The notes: generated from the letters alone by a model not told the origin. 64,000 nucleotides of DNA from Triops longicaudatus (GCA_022885665.1 JAGQDJ010000051.1:310001-374000), one strand, 5' to 3'; numbered from the stretch's first letter, positions 21,460 through 33,648 are shown. Numbers and translations are program-made.

Positions 21460-21928
21460 ACCAGGAATCTGGAGAACAAGCCATAAAAGGGAAATTACAT
21501 ATTAGAGAAGGTGGAATTATTATTAATTAAAATAAAAAGCCTTCACTAATTTGTTGCAACATTAAATAAACTAATTTGTCCATTTAGGTGCGAAATATTG
21601 TTTTTAATATTAATGCATTACAAATTTATTAAGTACTCTATCATCTTTTTCATGACGTACTATATATGTGCGTGAAGTCTAAAGCTAATTTTCTAAGGAC
21701 CGTACTAGCACATTATATCAGAACATGTGGAAAATTTAAACCTGTTTAAAATGTGCGTCATTTGGGGAATATGACTGGAGTTCATATAATTGGACTTTTC
21801 CCTGCATACGGGCTGAATTACAGTCGTCCACCATAGATGGCATGTGCTTATCGAAACGCAGTAAAAAATCTGGTTTACATGTGCGGGATATTGGTGGGGG
21901 ATATCTTCGAACAGAAACCTTAGGCACA
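20827..21928. promoter_or_regulatory. Divergent intergenic region between kelch-like gene and pyrophosphatase
   Basis: The two start codons face away from each other across 1.1 kb, so both promoters must lie here or in unseen 5' exons. A TATA-like run lies at 21660-21668 and a microsatellite at 21382-21459. No promoter element could be assigned with confidence. Confidence 0.5.
21382..21459. repeat. ATA/ATG trinucleotide microsatellite
   Basis: Imperfect ATT/AAT then GATGATGAT and a longer AATAATAAT run of about 78 bases. Simple sequence, probably length-variable. Confidence 0.85.
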
Positions 21929-22244
21929 ATGTCAACAAACAGGAAGCTAGCGTTTTCCTTATTTAGTTTAAATAGACAGATATTAACCAAGTGTTCAGTG
22001 CCTTACGCATGCCTTAGAACTTATTCCGTAGCTCCGGCTGGGCTTTACCCTAAACCCCGCCTCCCTTCCCGACGGATCTGGAGTGGCATTCCGACCGTTA
22101 ACCAAGTGCACGAACAGTTTTCTTCGCCACGTCTTGTGTCCACAGTGATCGGCCGGCAATTATCCTGTGCTCCATCTCTACAAAACATGTATCGTACTGA
22201 AGAACGCGGCGTTCCCAACACGGATTCTTACCGTGTATTTATTC
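21929..22244 (+). CDS. Nurf-38: Pyrophosphatase exon 1 (presequence and core start)
   Basis: From MSTNRKLAFSLFSLNRQ to (M)YRTEERGVPNTDSYRVFI. Two plausible starts, 21929 and 22187, both have A at -3. The donor is TATTC|GTAAGT, phase 1. The upstream start is inferred from the targeting-like sequence and could instead be 21842. Confidence 0.85.
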
Positions 22245-24311
22245 GTAAGTTATACTCCTGATTTCGTAATTTTCCCATCCTAATAGCACACATGCTGTTT
22301 CGGAACGGCTTGTTAAAAAAACGGAAGAAAAAAACAAAACAGGTTTATTTCAAGCTGTCTCCATCTTTGAAAGTCGCTGTCACTGCGTTTTTTAAGAGTA
22401 GGCACGCGAAATTTCAGTGTAATTTTATTGTTTGTAAGTTCTGTACACTAGTGTACACAGGTTAAATTGTTGCAGGTGTATAGAATCTCGTGTTACACGA
22501 ACGTTACCTGCGGTTGACGTCGATGCAGATGCCTTGTTTTAGGTATCTGTTATAGATAACGGTCTCTTAGCAACGTAGACTCTGAGATTAATCAAGGATT
22601 TATTTTCTATTATTGGCAGGCAATGAATCGGGACCGGTTTCCCCCTTTCACGACATTCCCCTGTACGCCAATGCGGAAGAAAAAATTTTCAACATGGTCG
22701 TGGAAGTTCCACGATGGACTAATGCGAAAATGGAGGTATTTATCTATAATAAAAAACTGCCTCAGTATTTGAACTTGAAGTCCGTATTAATACTAGTTGT
22801 CTAATTTCCTTGTTGGTTATTGTTTAGATTTGTAAAGAAGAAGCTTTGAACCCCATTAAGCAAGACATCAAGAAAGGCAAACTCCGTTTCGTCGCCAATT
22901 GCTTCCCTCATCACGGTTATATTTGGAATTACGGAGCTTTGCCCCAAACTTGGGAAAACCCACACGTCCTGGATTCCCATACGGAATGCAAAGGAGATAA
23001 CGATCCCATTGATGTTTGCGAGATTGGACACAGGGTAAAATCTTATCACTGTTCACATAATCTCCATCTTTCAACAAAGCGTTTCGTATTATTTAGGTAG
23101 CCAAACGAGGCGACGTCATCCAGGTCAAAGTTCTGGGAACAATTGCCTTGATCGATGAAGGTAAAACACAGTTTCACTGTATCTTCGGACTGGCAAAATC
23201 GTCTGGAGATAAGCTTAGAGTAATTCGAGTGTATTTTGGTTATCCCTGTATTATCGATCTTCTTGTATACTTTTTATCCTTTTATTAAAATATTATCTTG
23301 TTAGTATTATCATCTCTTTGGTAGGATTATGTATTTTTTGTTAATGTATTGCATTTGTCATTTTTGACTTTATTGTAGCCATTTCTAACCTTTAGTTAAT
23401 GTATGACTCAAGGTTAATGTTGTGTGTATTTTCGCAAGGTGAGACGGATTGGAAAGTCATCGCCATCGATGTTAAGGATCCGTTGGCCGCATCTTTGAAC
23501 GACATTGAAGACGTCGAGAAGCACATGCCCGGCTTCTTGGCCGCCACTCTGGAATGGTTTAAAGTCTACAAAATGCCCGACGGTAAACCGCCCAACAACT
23601 TTGCCTTCAATGGCGAAGCCAAGAACAGGGAATTCGCCTTGAAAGTCATCGAGGAAACCCACGCTTGCTGGAAATCTTTGATGGCCAATCAGGTCGACGC
23701 TGCTGGCATTGACAGGTAACTAATATAACATGTCATCAGTTATACAAAAAATCTTTGCTATGTGCGGTACGTAACACAGTCTCGCTCCATAACGAAACTT
23801 ACCTGTGATGAAACTGATCAACACGAAAATCGCAGCCGGCTATTAGGCTTAGCGGTGTTTCGTTAATTATCTACCGTATGTAGTGAAGTCAGTGACTGAA
23901 ACGTCTGCGTACAGTATTTGACTTTACATGTATTTAATTTCCACTTGGAGTTTTCTTTGGCTTTATTTTCAGTAATATTTATTTTGTAAGTAAGCTTCAT
24001 CGTAACAGAATTTTGTTTATTTCTTATTCCGTCTACTCAGAACGGCATATGAATTTAATGTGTATGGAATGTTTTCCAGGTGCTGTGTCGCTGTCGATGA
24101 CTGTAGCTTCAAAGTCGCCGTATCCGAAGCTGAAGAACACGTTAAGAAGCATGGCGAATGCATTGGCGAGTGCGAAGCCATTTCATCGGAAGGTAAAAGT
24201 CAAACTTTCAAAAACATTTGCAAAACCCAGTACCAGTACCATGTTTAAACCTTTTTTTTTCTTGTTCCTTCAATAGTTGACAAGTGGCACTACGTCAAAT
24301 TGCACCAATAA
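21929..24311 (+). CDS. Nurf-38: Soluble inorganic pyrophosphatase (PPA1/PPA2, Nurf-38 family), complete, 7 exons
   Basis: Hydrolyses pyrophosphate to two phosphates, driving biosynthetic reactions; the fly orthologue is also a NURF chromatin-remodelling subunit (family knowledge). The seven exons encode 375 residues. The core runs from SPFHDIPLYA and VVEVPRWTNAKMEI through KQDIKKGKLRFVANCFPH and GYIWNYGALPQTWE, the metal-binding signature DNDPIDV (residues 201-207), EGETDWKVIAIDV, and WFKVYKMPDGKPPNNFAF to the C-terminus VDKWHYVKLHQ. The catalytic acidic and Lys/Arg positions look intact. The ATG at 21929 adds an 86-residue Arg/Ser-rich, nearly acid-free presequence of mitochondrial type. An ATG at 22187 gives 289 residues, the length of cytosolic PPA1. 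A further in-frame ATG lies at 21842. Convergent with the zinc-finger gene. Confidence 0.95.
22620..22735 (+). CDS. Nurf-38: Pyrophosphatase exon 2
   Basis: Codes for (R)NESGPVSPFHDIPLYA and MVVEVPRWTNAKME, conserved PPase strands. The acceptor is TTGGCAG|GCAATG and the donor ATGGAG|GTATTT, phase 0. Confidence 0.95.
22828..23034 (+). CDS. Nurf-38: Pyrophosphatase exon 3 (metal-binding signature)
   Basis: Codes for ICKEEALNPIKQDIKKGK, GYIWNYGALPQTWE and GDNDPIDVCEIGHR, the family signature that binds divalent metal. The acceptor is TGTTTAG|ATTTGT and the donor CACAGG|GTAAAA, phase 0. Confidence 0.97.
23097..23160 (+). CDS. Nurf-38: Pyrophosphatase exon 4
   Basis: Codes for VAKRGDVIQVKVLGTIALID and E. 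A 64-base exon with acceptor TATTTAG|GTAGCC and donor GATGAAG|GTAAAA, phase 1. Confidence 0.95.
23439..23715 (+). CDS. Nurf-38: Pyrophosphatase exon 5
   Basis: Codes for GETDWKVIAIDVKDPLAA, the helix EDVEKHMPGFLAATLEWF, KVYKMPDGKPPNNFAF and the C-terminal helix ETHACWKSLM. The acceptor is TTCGCAAG|GTGAGA and the donor GACAG|GTAACT, phase 2. Confidence 0.96.
23777..23880 (+). mobile_element. Possible pogo-like relic in pyrophosphatase intron 5
   Basis: Reads CAGTCTCGCTCCATAACGAA at the left and, inverted, TAATTAACGAAACACCGC at the right. The left word resembles the terminus of the 11465-11700 element (TCTCGCTC then TAACGA). Short and degraded, so only suggestive. Confidence 0.28.
24080..24192 (+). 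CDS. Nurf-38: Pyrophosphatase exon 6
   Basis: Codes for CCVAVDDCSFKVAVSEAEEH and ECIGECEAISSE, a less conserved, Cys-rich C-terminal region. The acceptor is TTTTCCAG|GTGCTG and the donor GGAAG|GTAAAA, phase 1. Confidence 0.88.
24277..24311 (+). CDS. Nurf-38: Pyrophosphatase exon 7 (stop)
   Basis: Codes for VDKWHYVKLHQ and TAA, matching the VDKWFHHQ terminus of animal PPases. The acceptor is TTCAATAG|TTGACA. Confidence 0.92.
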
Positions 24312-24312
24312 A
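24307..24312 (+). promoter_or_regulatory. Nurf-38: Poly(A) signal overlapping the pyrophosphatase stop codon
   Basis: AATAAA spans the TAA stop (24309-24311). I noticed no other AATAAA on this strand in the next kilobase. If used, the 3' UTR would be only about 15-30 bases. Confidence 0.45.
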
Positions 24313-25957
24313 ACCAAAGACGCCGCTTCTTCTTCCGTGGAAAATTGTAGGGAACCACTTGTAAAACTTGCCGCAATACAATCTTTGCACCACGTACTTC
24401 TTTATTCCCTCCTTCCTTTTCTGTTTACTGTCATTGTGATGCATTCTTTAGAATCTTGTCACTGCTTTGATTATTTTTACGTTAAGTGGTCATATGAAAA
24501 CAGATTGACAAGACGAACCACGTCTGCAGTGGAGTTTACTTACTTGAGTATTGATTTTTGTGACACGGAATACTGGCCTACGGCACCGCGTTTAGTCCCA
24601 TTTAGTTAAAGGAGGCAGGTTTTGTTCTTATATATCGGTTGGTTAAAAATTCCGCTTTGGAGAACATATTTTCGTGTCCCGCTGTGAATCGGATAAACCA
24701 AGTGGGCTAAATTTCTAAGTCCTCTTATACTTGCCTTTTGCTTTAAATCGTAATATTATCTTTAAAGCGGGTCGATCGAAACGAAACTGGATATGACAGC
24801 AATTTTAACGTTCCGGCTGGCAACAATCGCCGGTGTCGGTTGAAATAATTTCGTCATTGACCGCTGAGGAGCCAGTCCATACCACGGTACATATTCAGAT
24901 TCATTCACTCAGTGTTAAAAGAACTGTTGTCAAGTTTTTCCTCCACGTGGACAGGAAGCTGTGTGTAAAGATGAACATATTGCATGCTAGTAAGTCATGG
25001 ACAACTAGCGGCGTCGTCGGCCGTCATAATAATAATCTAAAAGTTTATTGTTCTGTATCACGTGTCAACAAAACCATGCACGTAGTAAAGAATTGGCAGT
25101 AGGTTTGTCCAAAAATGAAAGCGCCTCAGACGTGTCTGGTAGGCCAGCTCAGCGAAATAAGATCTGCAATCTTGGGTGGGAACCTGGTCTTCTTTTAGTT
25201 TATTTTTATCTCTTTTTCCTTCAAACTTGCGTTTCTTTTCCTGCGTTCTTCTTAGTGTCTCCCGCCTGGGATGCAAAAAACGGTGCCACTTCCATTTCTT
25301 TCTGTCTGAATTTAATCAATCAGTCTTGTCGTAGCGATGTCCAGCTTGGCCATAGCAAATGTGTTGTCGCCCTCTGCCTTTTGTTGTTGATTTTCTTTCG
25401 CTGGTGAATTAAGGGTAACAGAATAACTGAAAAAAGGGAGGAGGATGGATAAAAGGCGGGAATTTATACAACATTACCCCATTTTCCATAATCGTGTCTT
25501 TCCATTGCGCAGAAAACTTTTATGGACTGGGAAAATACGCCCACCAACGAACAAAAAAAAAGGAAAAAAAGAAACAAGAATACAAAAGTTTCACCAATGC
25601 AAAACAAATTGACAAACCAATATACAAAACAAACTTGAAAGTGTCTGAAAATTATACATTTTTTAGGGTCACACCGGAAGAATTTTGCCACGTGACAGGG
25701 TGAAAGACTTGGCTGGAGTTGCAGTTAGTTTTTTGCTTGACATTTTTAGTGTTATTGGTTTAGCTATACCAGATAACTTTCTCCCCCCAAAAGTATCATT
25801 GTCGCTTTTTCAGCGCGTTTCGAAAAGTTGTGTTTTTTACTTTCTTAAGCTACCCTAAAATTGACAAAAATTTAAGAATTTTTCTTTTGCAAAGTCGTTA
25901 ACCCTTGGCACGAGGTTGGAAATAGAAAGGGAGCAGGACTTTTCACATAATTTCGAT

Positions 25958-25991
25958 GGGGGAGGGACAAAGTGGGGTTGGGAGAGTGGGG
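25958..25991 (+). other. G-quadruplex-capable run
   Basis: Five G-tracts of 3-5 bases with loops of 1-7 bases. Pattern only. Confidence 0.45.
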
Positions 25992-26487
25992 AGATACCCG
26001 AAATGAATGCTTTTTATATAAATTTTTCTCTGGTTTCAAAAGACATTTTTTGGTTAGACAGGCCTAAACAGTGTTTTTAATTATCTAGGTCACTCAATTC
26101 TTAGACAAAGAGGCACTTTGGCAAGAACCACATTTTCTTAAATCCCTCGTTTAAATCTCACGAAAAAAAATGACCTCAGCAAACATCACACTTTGCTTCT
26201 AAACAAGTTCTTGTTTATTTTTTCCCCAAAATCCGCCAAAACTGTCCTCTTTCTTTGCATTTCCAACCATACATTACTATTTTTCGACCCCCTTGAATGA
26301 ATACATAAGTAAATAGTGGCTTTAGAAACCTTCTTACTTTAACCTCCCCAGAAATAAAATGTATGGGCCCAAAGATGGAAACTCAACAACGAAAGTTCTA
26401 GAAACAGGTTCTTACTCATTACAATGTCTCATAAATCTGATTCTCCTCAGCTTTTGTGCTACACCAATATTCAACTCTTATGCTAAA

Positions 26488-26672
26488 GTTCACACTACGC
26501 TACTTATCCCTTGATAATATTTAACCCCTCCATTCACAAGATCCATTGCCGGGTCAGCTTTGTATTGTGGCTTCGTAGTTCTTGTCATTCTTAGATGGCG
26601 CTCATAGCATCCTGAAGTGATTTAAGGACTGTTTCTTGAGTTATTTCAGTAGGTAAGTCGCGTAGTGTGAAC
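26488..26672. mobile_element. MITE-like element with 19-bp terminal inverted repeats
   Basis: GTTCACACTACGCTACTTA at 26488-26506 is repeated inverted at 26654-26672 with one mismatch (18/19). The 185-bp unit has no coding capacity. Flanks include TAA on the left and TTA on the right, themselves part of a continuing inverted pair, so no target duplication could be assigned. A superfamily (PIF/Harbinger-like) would be a guess. Confidence 0.6.
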
Positions 26673-29600
26673 GGAGTTTAGAAAAGAGGGTTACGAAGGG
26701 ATCAGGGGTTAAACGAGAAAAAAATGTTTTCTTACCATGAAAAGTAAGAAGCTTAGATTTAGAATGGGGAAGGGAGTAAATATTCTACGTAATGGACAAA
26801 AATGGGAAAGGGGTGTAAACTTAACGGAAGAGATCGTTTCTCCATCCTAAACCCTTGTACTTTGTAGTTCGGTGTCTATTTTTCTAAAAGGGGGGCAATA
26901 ACTAACTAACCCAACCAACCAAACGGTCCTACTGCACAGTTCGCTTTTTCAAGACATTTTCCTAATCATCGGCTGACATTTTTTCGGGGGACCAGAATTT
27001 AGCTCATTTAGCTAAATTGCCGCTGGTGACAATTTACGTTGATGTTTCTTTTTTACACTTTGAACCTTTCCGATACACTGGCGAACAACTTGTTTCCGAA
27101 AAAGTTTCCCAAAAATTGCAAGAATAACAATTTTTCACATCGGCCTAAAAACGTTTAAGGTATAAAAATGTCTCACATGCGACATTCATCATGAGTTTTT
27201 GGAACGTTTGTCTTTTTGCGTCCGAAAAGGAGTTTTCTGAGGGGGCTTGGGGATAAAAGCAAAGAACCTTTTCTTTCTTTGCTTCTTTCAAAATTTTGCT
27301 TTGTTTTGTCAGTTTCCAGATTCAAAGCGGCTAAAACTGGTCAAACTTGGATGGCTTCGGACAACACGAGGCTAACTTTCCTTGACACGGATTTTTTTTT
27401 CGCTGAAAGGAGATGGTTTTAGAAATTTTGTTTTCCGGTTAAAATTTTGGAGTTGATTTTTTTTTATGTACCAGAAGAAAAAATTTGGTTTTGTTTTGCT
27501 GGGAATCTGTAAGAAAATGAAACCCGGTGGGAAGAAAGGAAACGAAAAAACTTGTAGGTGTTCCATTTTTTTTCAAACATCGTTCGCAAAAGGGGAGTAA
27601 GGAAAAAACGGCAATTCTAAACTATTTCTTCTTTTGAAGGTTAGTTTATACGGATTCTGTACGGAGTCGAACACGGAATTAGCAAACGGCAATTGATGCT
27701 TATGGCAGAAAGGTCTGGGAAAGTTTGAAGCGTTACTATTGGATAAACCTACATTTTTATTTTTGAGAATTCGGTCACCGGAAGAGAAAAAAAACAGTTG
27801 AGACTTTTTCGTTAACTCTAAATAGTTTTAACGGACAGCAGTTTCAGAAGCAAACATGTGTGGGAAGCAAAAGAGACGGTCACCTAAATAGGAAGAAATT
27901 ATACGTATCTTTGACGTCATATCGACTTTAACTTTACAAATCTTGCTGTATGAGAGAGAAAAAAACGTTACATAACAATCCTAATGAATCTTTCTAAGGG
28001 ATTCGTTTTCCCTTTATTTTGGCTCACTAAAGATTCGAATCACGGTGACAGTCTCTTTTTGCTTGGTTTGTAAAAGCGGACCGGCTATTGTCAAGAAGAA
28101 ACATGATAACGGTAAAAGCGACAATCATTGGCAAAAAACACGCAAAGGCTGAGCAAACCCTTTTTCAGTTGGTGATTTTTTTTACTTCATCTTTAGATGA
28201 TAAAAAAAGTTTAGGACTTCTCCTATGTTATCTCAGTCAAATAAAAAAATCCGAGTTGGAGACCGTAAACAGCGGACGACGCTTAACTACGATCACATCT
28301 GGGCACACAGAAAGACTTTCCTCCCCGAGGCCCACCAGACTTAATTCGAACCCTTTCTACCGCCCCTATGGTACCGACTTGGATCTTCCATGTTTTTTCT
28401 TAATTCTCACTAAATACGCCTTTTAGTGGCTACAGACTTCCAATTCTTTTAAAAGTTTCTAAGAATTCTTACTAGTACGATTGTATTTCGTATACTTAAA
28501 TTTGATGTTTACTGGTAAAGCGAACATGCACACGAGTACAGGATCCCTCAATCGCGAACATGCTAGTAGGTGACTTGACCGAGTGGACGGCGGTTGCTCC
28601 GGGCCACGGACCTCTTTGAAGGTCCCTTTCCTGCTTTCACTGCTGCAACGAGCAACAATGAATCTACTGCGCGTTGGTCGGCGGTCTGGCCGATGTAGGA
28701 GCGTTTGCTATGGCTTGCTGAAAGTTACGTTTACAGTCCATAATAGTAGTTAGCCAATGCAGACGCTATTTCGCTGAGCGTTTGTGAGATTTTCGCCGGA
28801 GCAATCGTGCTTACTCTCCGCATGTGTTTCCCATTTAACGGTAATCCTGTATTCGTTGTGTCGAAAATTCGCTTCAGCACCTTCCAAGTTTATTCGCGGT
28901 ACCTTTGTAAAAATGAAAAAGGGTGGACATTTTTGTTCTTGTTCTTTGAAACCAAGTCGGTTGCACCCTGTTATGGGCTTCCTCTGTCTACATCTCTCAA
29001 AGGTGGGCTTTCGAAGGGGAGGCTGAAAAATCTTTTGCCATATAACAGCGCTATAACTCTACTTGATTGACGCAGCAACTACTATTCAGATTACAAAAAG
29101 CCTACAGTGAACAATGAGCAAAAAGCGATACGCAGAAAGCAAAAAAACGCACCTTTTTTTCGCTGCCATGGAAAGAAAAGGTTTTCTTGTCTTGTAACAT
29201 GAATTAAACATAGTAGCTTCTCCAAAAAACTGGACAATAATAATAATAATTAATAATAATAGATTGGATTAATAGTAGTCATAATGGAAAAAAATAGCGC
29301 AAAGGGAGAGGCCGGACGCGGGGCGGTCGATCAGCCCAAGGCGCCGGCAACGGCAAAAAGGACCTTGACATTAGGTCACTAACACCTTTTGTTTGTTTAT
29401 TTCATTGTTTTCGCACGATTAAAACCTCTCGTTACAGGAGGTACTCCGTGTGTACAGGAGCGCCTCCTGGCTAACAAGGTCACAAAAAACTTTGCGAGAG
29501 CCAATCAATTGGGACAAAAAAGGGCTCACGGTAACGGGTGCACACGTTAGCCGTCGAAAACCCTCGGACCCCACACAGCCTCTTGTTTCGCCGCTTACTT

Positions 29601-32600
29601 CTCTTCGTACTTATTCCTCCGGACATCCAACGCCACCTGGCCGGAGCGTCGAGGGTAGTACTCCCGGCAACGCTCGAGCCACGTGCGCTTCACAGTTCAC
29701 ACTTCAACGCCTGTGTTCGAACTGTTTTTTCCTTGAAAATCTTGTCTCTATCTGTACGCAGAGGAAACATAATACGATGTCAACCAGCGTCCGAGCGCAT
29801 CCAAAAAAACAGAAAATCACCCTCTGGTGTCACAAACTTAAATGATCCATTGCGAACCAATCCTTCACGTCCATCCATGGCCTCTCGACACGCTAAACAA
29901 ACACGACCCCAAACTAAGACACAAATAAGAGCCCTCCTTATTTTTTTATTTCTTTTCAACTGACCCTCCCCAAGACCTTTGACAGGAAATGTGCCACTCT
30001 TTCTACTCCCTAACGCCGTACCGTACAAAGTTGGACAGGACAAGCCAATCGCACCCCTCAAAAGTTAACCCCTGCCATCCTTGTTTGAGAAGCATTCCTT
30101 TTTGCTAGGTACAGCATGTCTATGGCTTTGTTGGGTGCTTGGCACTGTTTCCTTCGGAAACTTAGTAAAGGTATGAGAACTTGCTAGTTGCTGTTGATGC
30201 TGCCATATACCAGGATGTGCCGTAAAGGTATAACTTGGGAGAGATGTAGAATTGCGAATGATTTATTTATGTTTTTATTAAAAAAGTGCAATGTTTAAGG
30301 AACGAAAAAAATCCATTTTTGACGCGACTTTCGAAAGGCTTTTCAGATTTTCGGTCCTGCCCACTTCGAAACTTTCTGTATCCTAGGACTTTTCAAGGGC
30401 CGTTTTTTTCTCTTTTCATTACCATAAAAACAATAAGATCCATCACACATTTTCAAGACTTGAGGGGGCAGCAATGACACATTACATGACACGTACATAA
30501 CCAACCAACCAAACATTGTGTTTATACTTCACGACCACGTTTAAAGTGCAAAGCACTCATCAGGGAGGGGCGTTTTAACGCTCTTTTTCATTTCATGTCT
30601 GCAAAAAAAACCAAAATCAAATCTGCGGAGGAGCCACCAAGACAAAAAAAAAAGCTATATAAAACACTTCATTCCTTGTCTCCATTTTGTGACCTTTGTG
30701 GTCAACAGTTCCTTGAACGACTTGTCTATTTCCCCGCAACCTTCTCTCTTCAGACATTCACCACGTCGGGGCTTGAACTTCTCGTGAATTAGGATTCCTT
30801 CGAAATCGTTCAAGTCCCTGACACTTCGCGACCCAGGGTCAATTAAGTGAACTCTTTCGTATGGGGTGATTGATATTCATCTTCTCAAATAAAAAGGGAA
30901 AATAACACTATTAGTTAAAAAAGGCGGAATGGGAGGGGAAAACAAGAAAATGGGTGACAACGACTGCAACGAATTGTAACAATGCAACGGGCAAATTGCT
31001 TCTTGCGTGTAACAGAAAACGGCACGAGACGTAGCATGAATCACATCTCTGACAAAAAATGGGAGCGAATTCATTACGGTGACCAATCACACAGTCCAAG
31101 ATTGCCAATGACTTGATCGTCAAGCGAAAATTAAGGAAATTGAATTCAAATGAGTTCTGAAATTCAAAAGTGTTACGACAGCTGGGAGGGTTATGCCGAT
31201 TAGGAATCATTGCAAACTTTGAAGCCAGTACTTTTGCGCGACTAATAAGTCTTATCCATTTTCAGATATTTTTCACCCGGAATAATTTAACATTTTCCCC
31301 AAAAATTAAGATATTCATTTGGACAATTTTGGATTTTTAATAAATTTTGTTACCTTAAGCATTCGATGCTAAACGCAAAAGCTTGGACCTCAAAATTTTG
31401 CTCAAAATGATCCGTTCTTATCCAGTGTCACGATATCACAGTCAAACTGTCCTCCCAAACGGAATCCCTTGTCGGGATGGGGACCAATCCGTCTGTTTTC
31501 ATGACTAATGCACAGACTTCTTACAGAGGACACTAGTAAAAAGTTTTATCTAAATCCTTCCATATTTGTTTCTTACAAAAATGTTAATGAATCATGGGGG
31601 TTAGATTTCTTATCATTACGCGAAACTATTTCATTTTTTCAAGAAAAAAATTCTTGGACAGTGTATCAAGGGTTTTTTCTTGGGATATGCAAAAAGGTTT
31701 TTCTTTTCAATATACAAAGTTCATTATTTTTGCATCTTACTGCAAAAAGTACCCTAAACTGACCCTAGGTCCTTTTAAATGACAACCAACCCCAATACCC
31801 AGCTGTTCCCGACACAGAGCCGACATACCACGAGAAAAAAAAAACGAACTTGTCCAAGCCTCCATTCCTTCAAAAAGACACTAAACTACAAGATGCCTGT
31901 ACAAAAAGCGCTGACACGAGTTTAAAGTGTCGTGAACACTTGAATGTTCCCCCGCATTGAACTTTTAACTCTTCTGACCCTACCAAACGTGGTTTGCTTT
32001 TGAAAGTTCCTCCCATCGCCCAAAGAACGGTACAGACACGAGCACTTCGTCATGTACTCCTCCACACACGCTTACATTCTCCTCCACAAGAGGGCGACAT
32101 TGTAGGAGAAAGCACAATGAAACCCCGCCGGACTTCTCCTTACTACGGATCTTGGAATCAGAAACTGAAGACGCTAACCTTCCGACCAAGCCTTCCCACG
32201 CCCTGCCCTCTGTTGTTAACCGTCGCTAACTATCGCTCAAGTTCCACGCACCGAAATTCACTCGCCCTCTGCCTTTAGCGTCCCCAATTATGCGAACGCA
32301 GTATTCGTGCGCGAAAGCAAGACTCGCGTGCCTCTCTGCAGCAACGATCATTACCAAAAACCTGCCCACTTGCGGAGATCTACCCAACAATAGAGATTGG
32401 CCATGGACAAACGAAACACAATTGTTCCTTTTCCTTTCGGAAAAACGAACCACTCCAAACTATTAACTCGCTGATAATCAACTGGCAAATACGAAAACTT
32501 TCAAAGATGTCCCCTTGATCTTCGTTCCCTAAATGGGCTTGGGGGGATCCAAATAATCCCACACCTTCGATTCCAATTTTGGAAGAACACGAGTCTATTT

Positions 32601-33621
32601 TTACCTACGACAAAATCAAAACCCCCTTTCCAGTTCAAGATAGAAAAAAATATCCTAATTTCCATTCACGCACTGTCAATCATCAGCCAACACACTTAAG
32701 CTTACGGGAATTTAGGATTTGAAACTTAGAAAAAATAGTAAGAAGAAATATAAAATTATTCGTAGGCATACCAGAAGAGAAAGAAGCTGACGGTAACTCA
32801 ACTTTACAAAAAGGTCTCGAATGTCCTTAAAGACCATGAACTTAACCAGGGACAACAGAAAATGACGCGAAAGTTTACTGCGACTTTCACGGAACTTTAG
32901 CTGGCTAAATTAGTGACGTATGCTTAACTAACTTATAGCGAATAATGAAAGATAAAAAAAAATGTCGTTGCTGTAACGCAGAAATATGAAGATTGTTCTT
33001 TTGCTGAAGACGGATCTGGGAAGTTCAGACAAAGCTAATCGATAACGTGAATTCAACCAAGTACTTTTAGGCTACTAAATCGAAGACTCGTAAAAAAAGG
33101 TTGTAATTCGCTTACTCACACGGCGCAAAAAAAGAAGCTAGCAAACAATCGTACTTTTTTCTCTCTCCTTGGAAACACAGTGGCACGTGAAAAATTACGT
33201 AGGCTTGCAAAAAGGCCGTGACTTTTGATTGACGCTTTTTTCTCAATATCCTTGAATGACGTGTTTCAGACGCTTCTCGTCCTACACATCAACAATAGGA
33301 ATCTTGCTTTTTTGTGTGTTCAGGAAACCCCAATAATCTAAAAAAAAAAATTTCTCTAATACTCAGAAACTTGACAATTTTCCTTAAAAATGAATAATTA
33401 AGAAACAAAGTAAATTTACTCCAAAATTACGCTAAACGAGGCCAGTTTTGAACGCAGTTGCGACTTGAAATGAATTGCCATAATTAAAAAAAAATTAGAG
33501 ATGTAAAAAAAATCAAATTCTCTTGTGCTTGCCAAAGTGATTTGCCGAGGGCAAAATTAACGACCAAAGATTTCTGGACTTGGTCGTGGGCGTCCATTCT
33601 CGCGAGATACATTCACAGGAA

Positions 33622-33648
33622 GGGGGCGGGGGCAGGGGCAGGGGCGGG
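33622..33648 (+). other. G-quadruplex-capable run
   Basis: Tracts of 5, 5, 4, 4 and 3 G separated by one- or two-base C/CA loops, an almost ideal quadruplex pattern. Confidence 0.55.

Noticed and set aside
28340..28355. tRNA B-box-like GGTTCGAATT on the minus strand
   Set aside because: The flanking bases do not form a five-pair T-stem, and no cloverleaf was found.
29450..29963. Overlapping plus-strand frames of 131 and 141 codons
   Set aside because: Two unrelated frames over the same GC-richer stretch, neither with domain or splice support.
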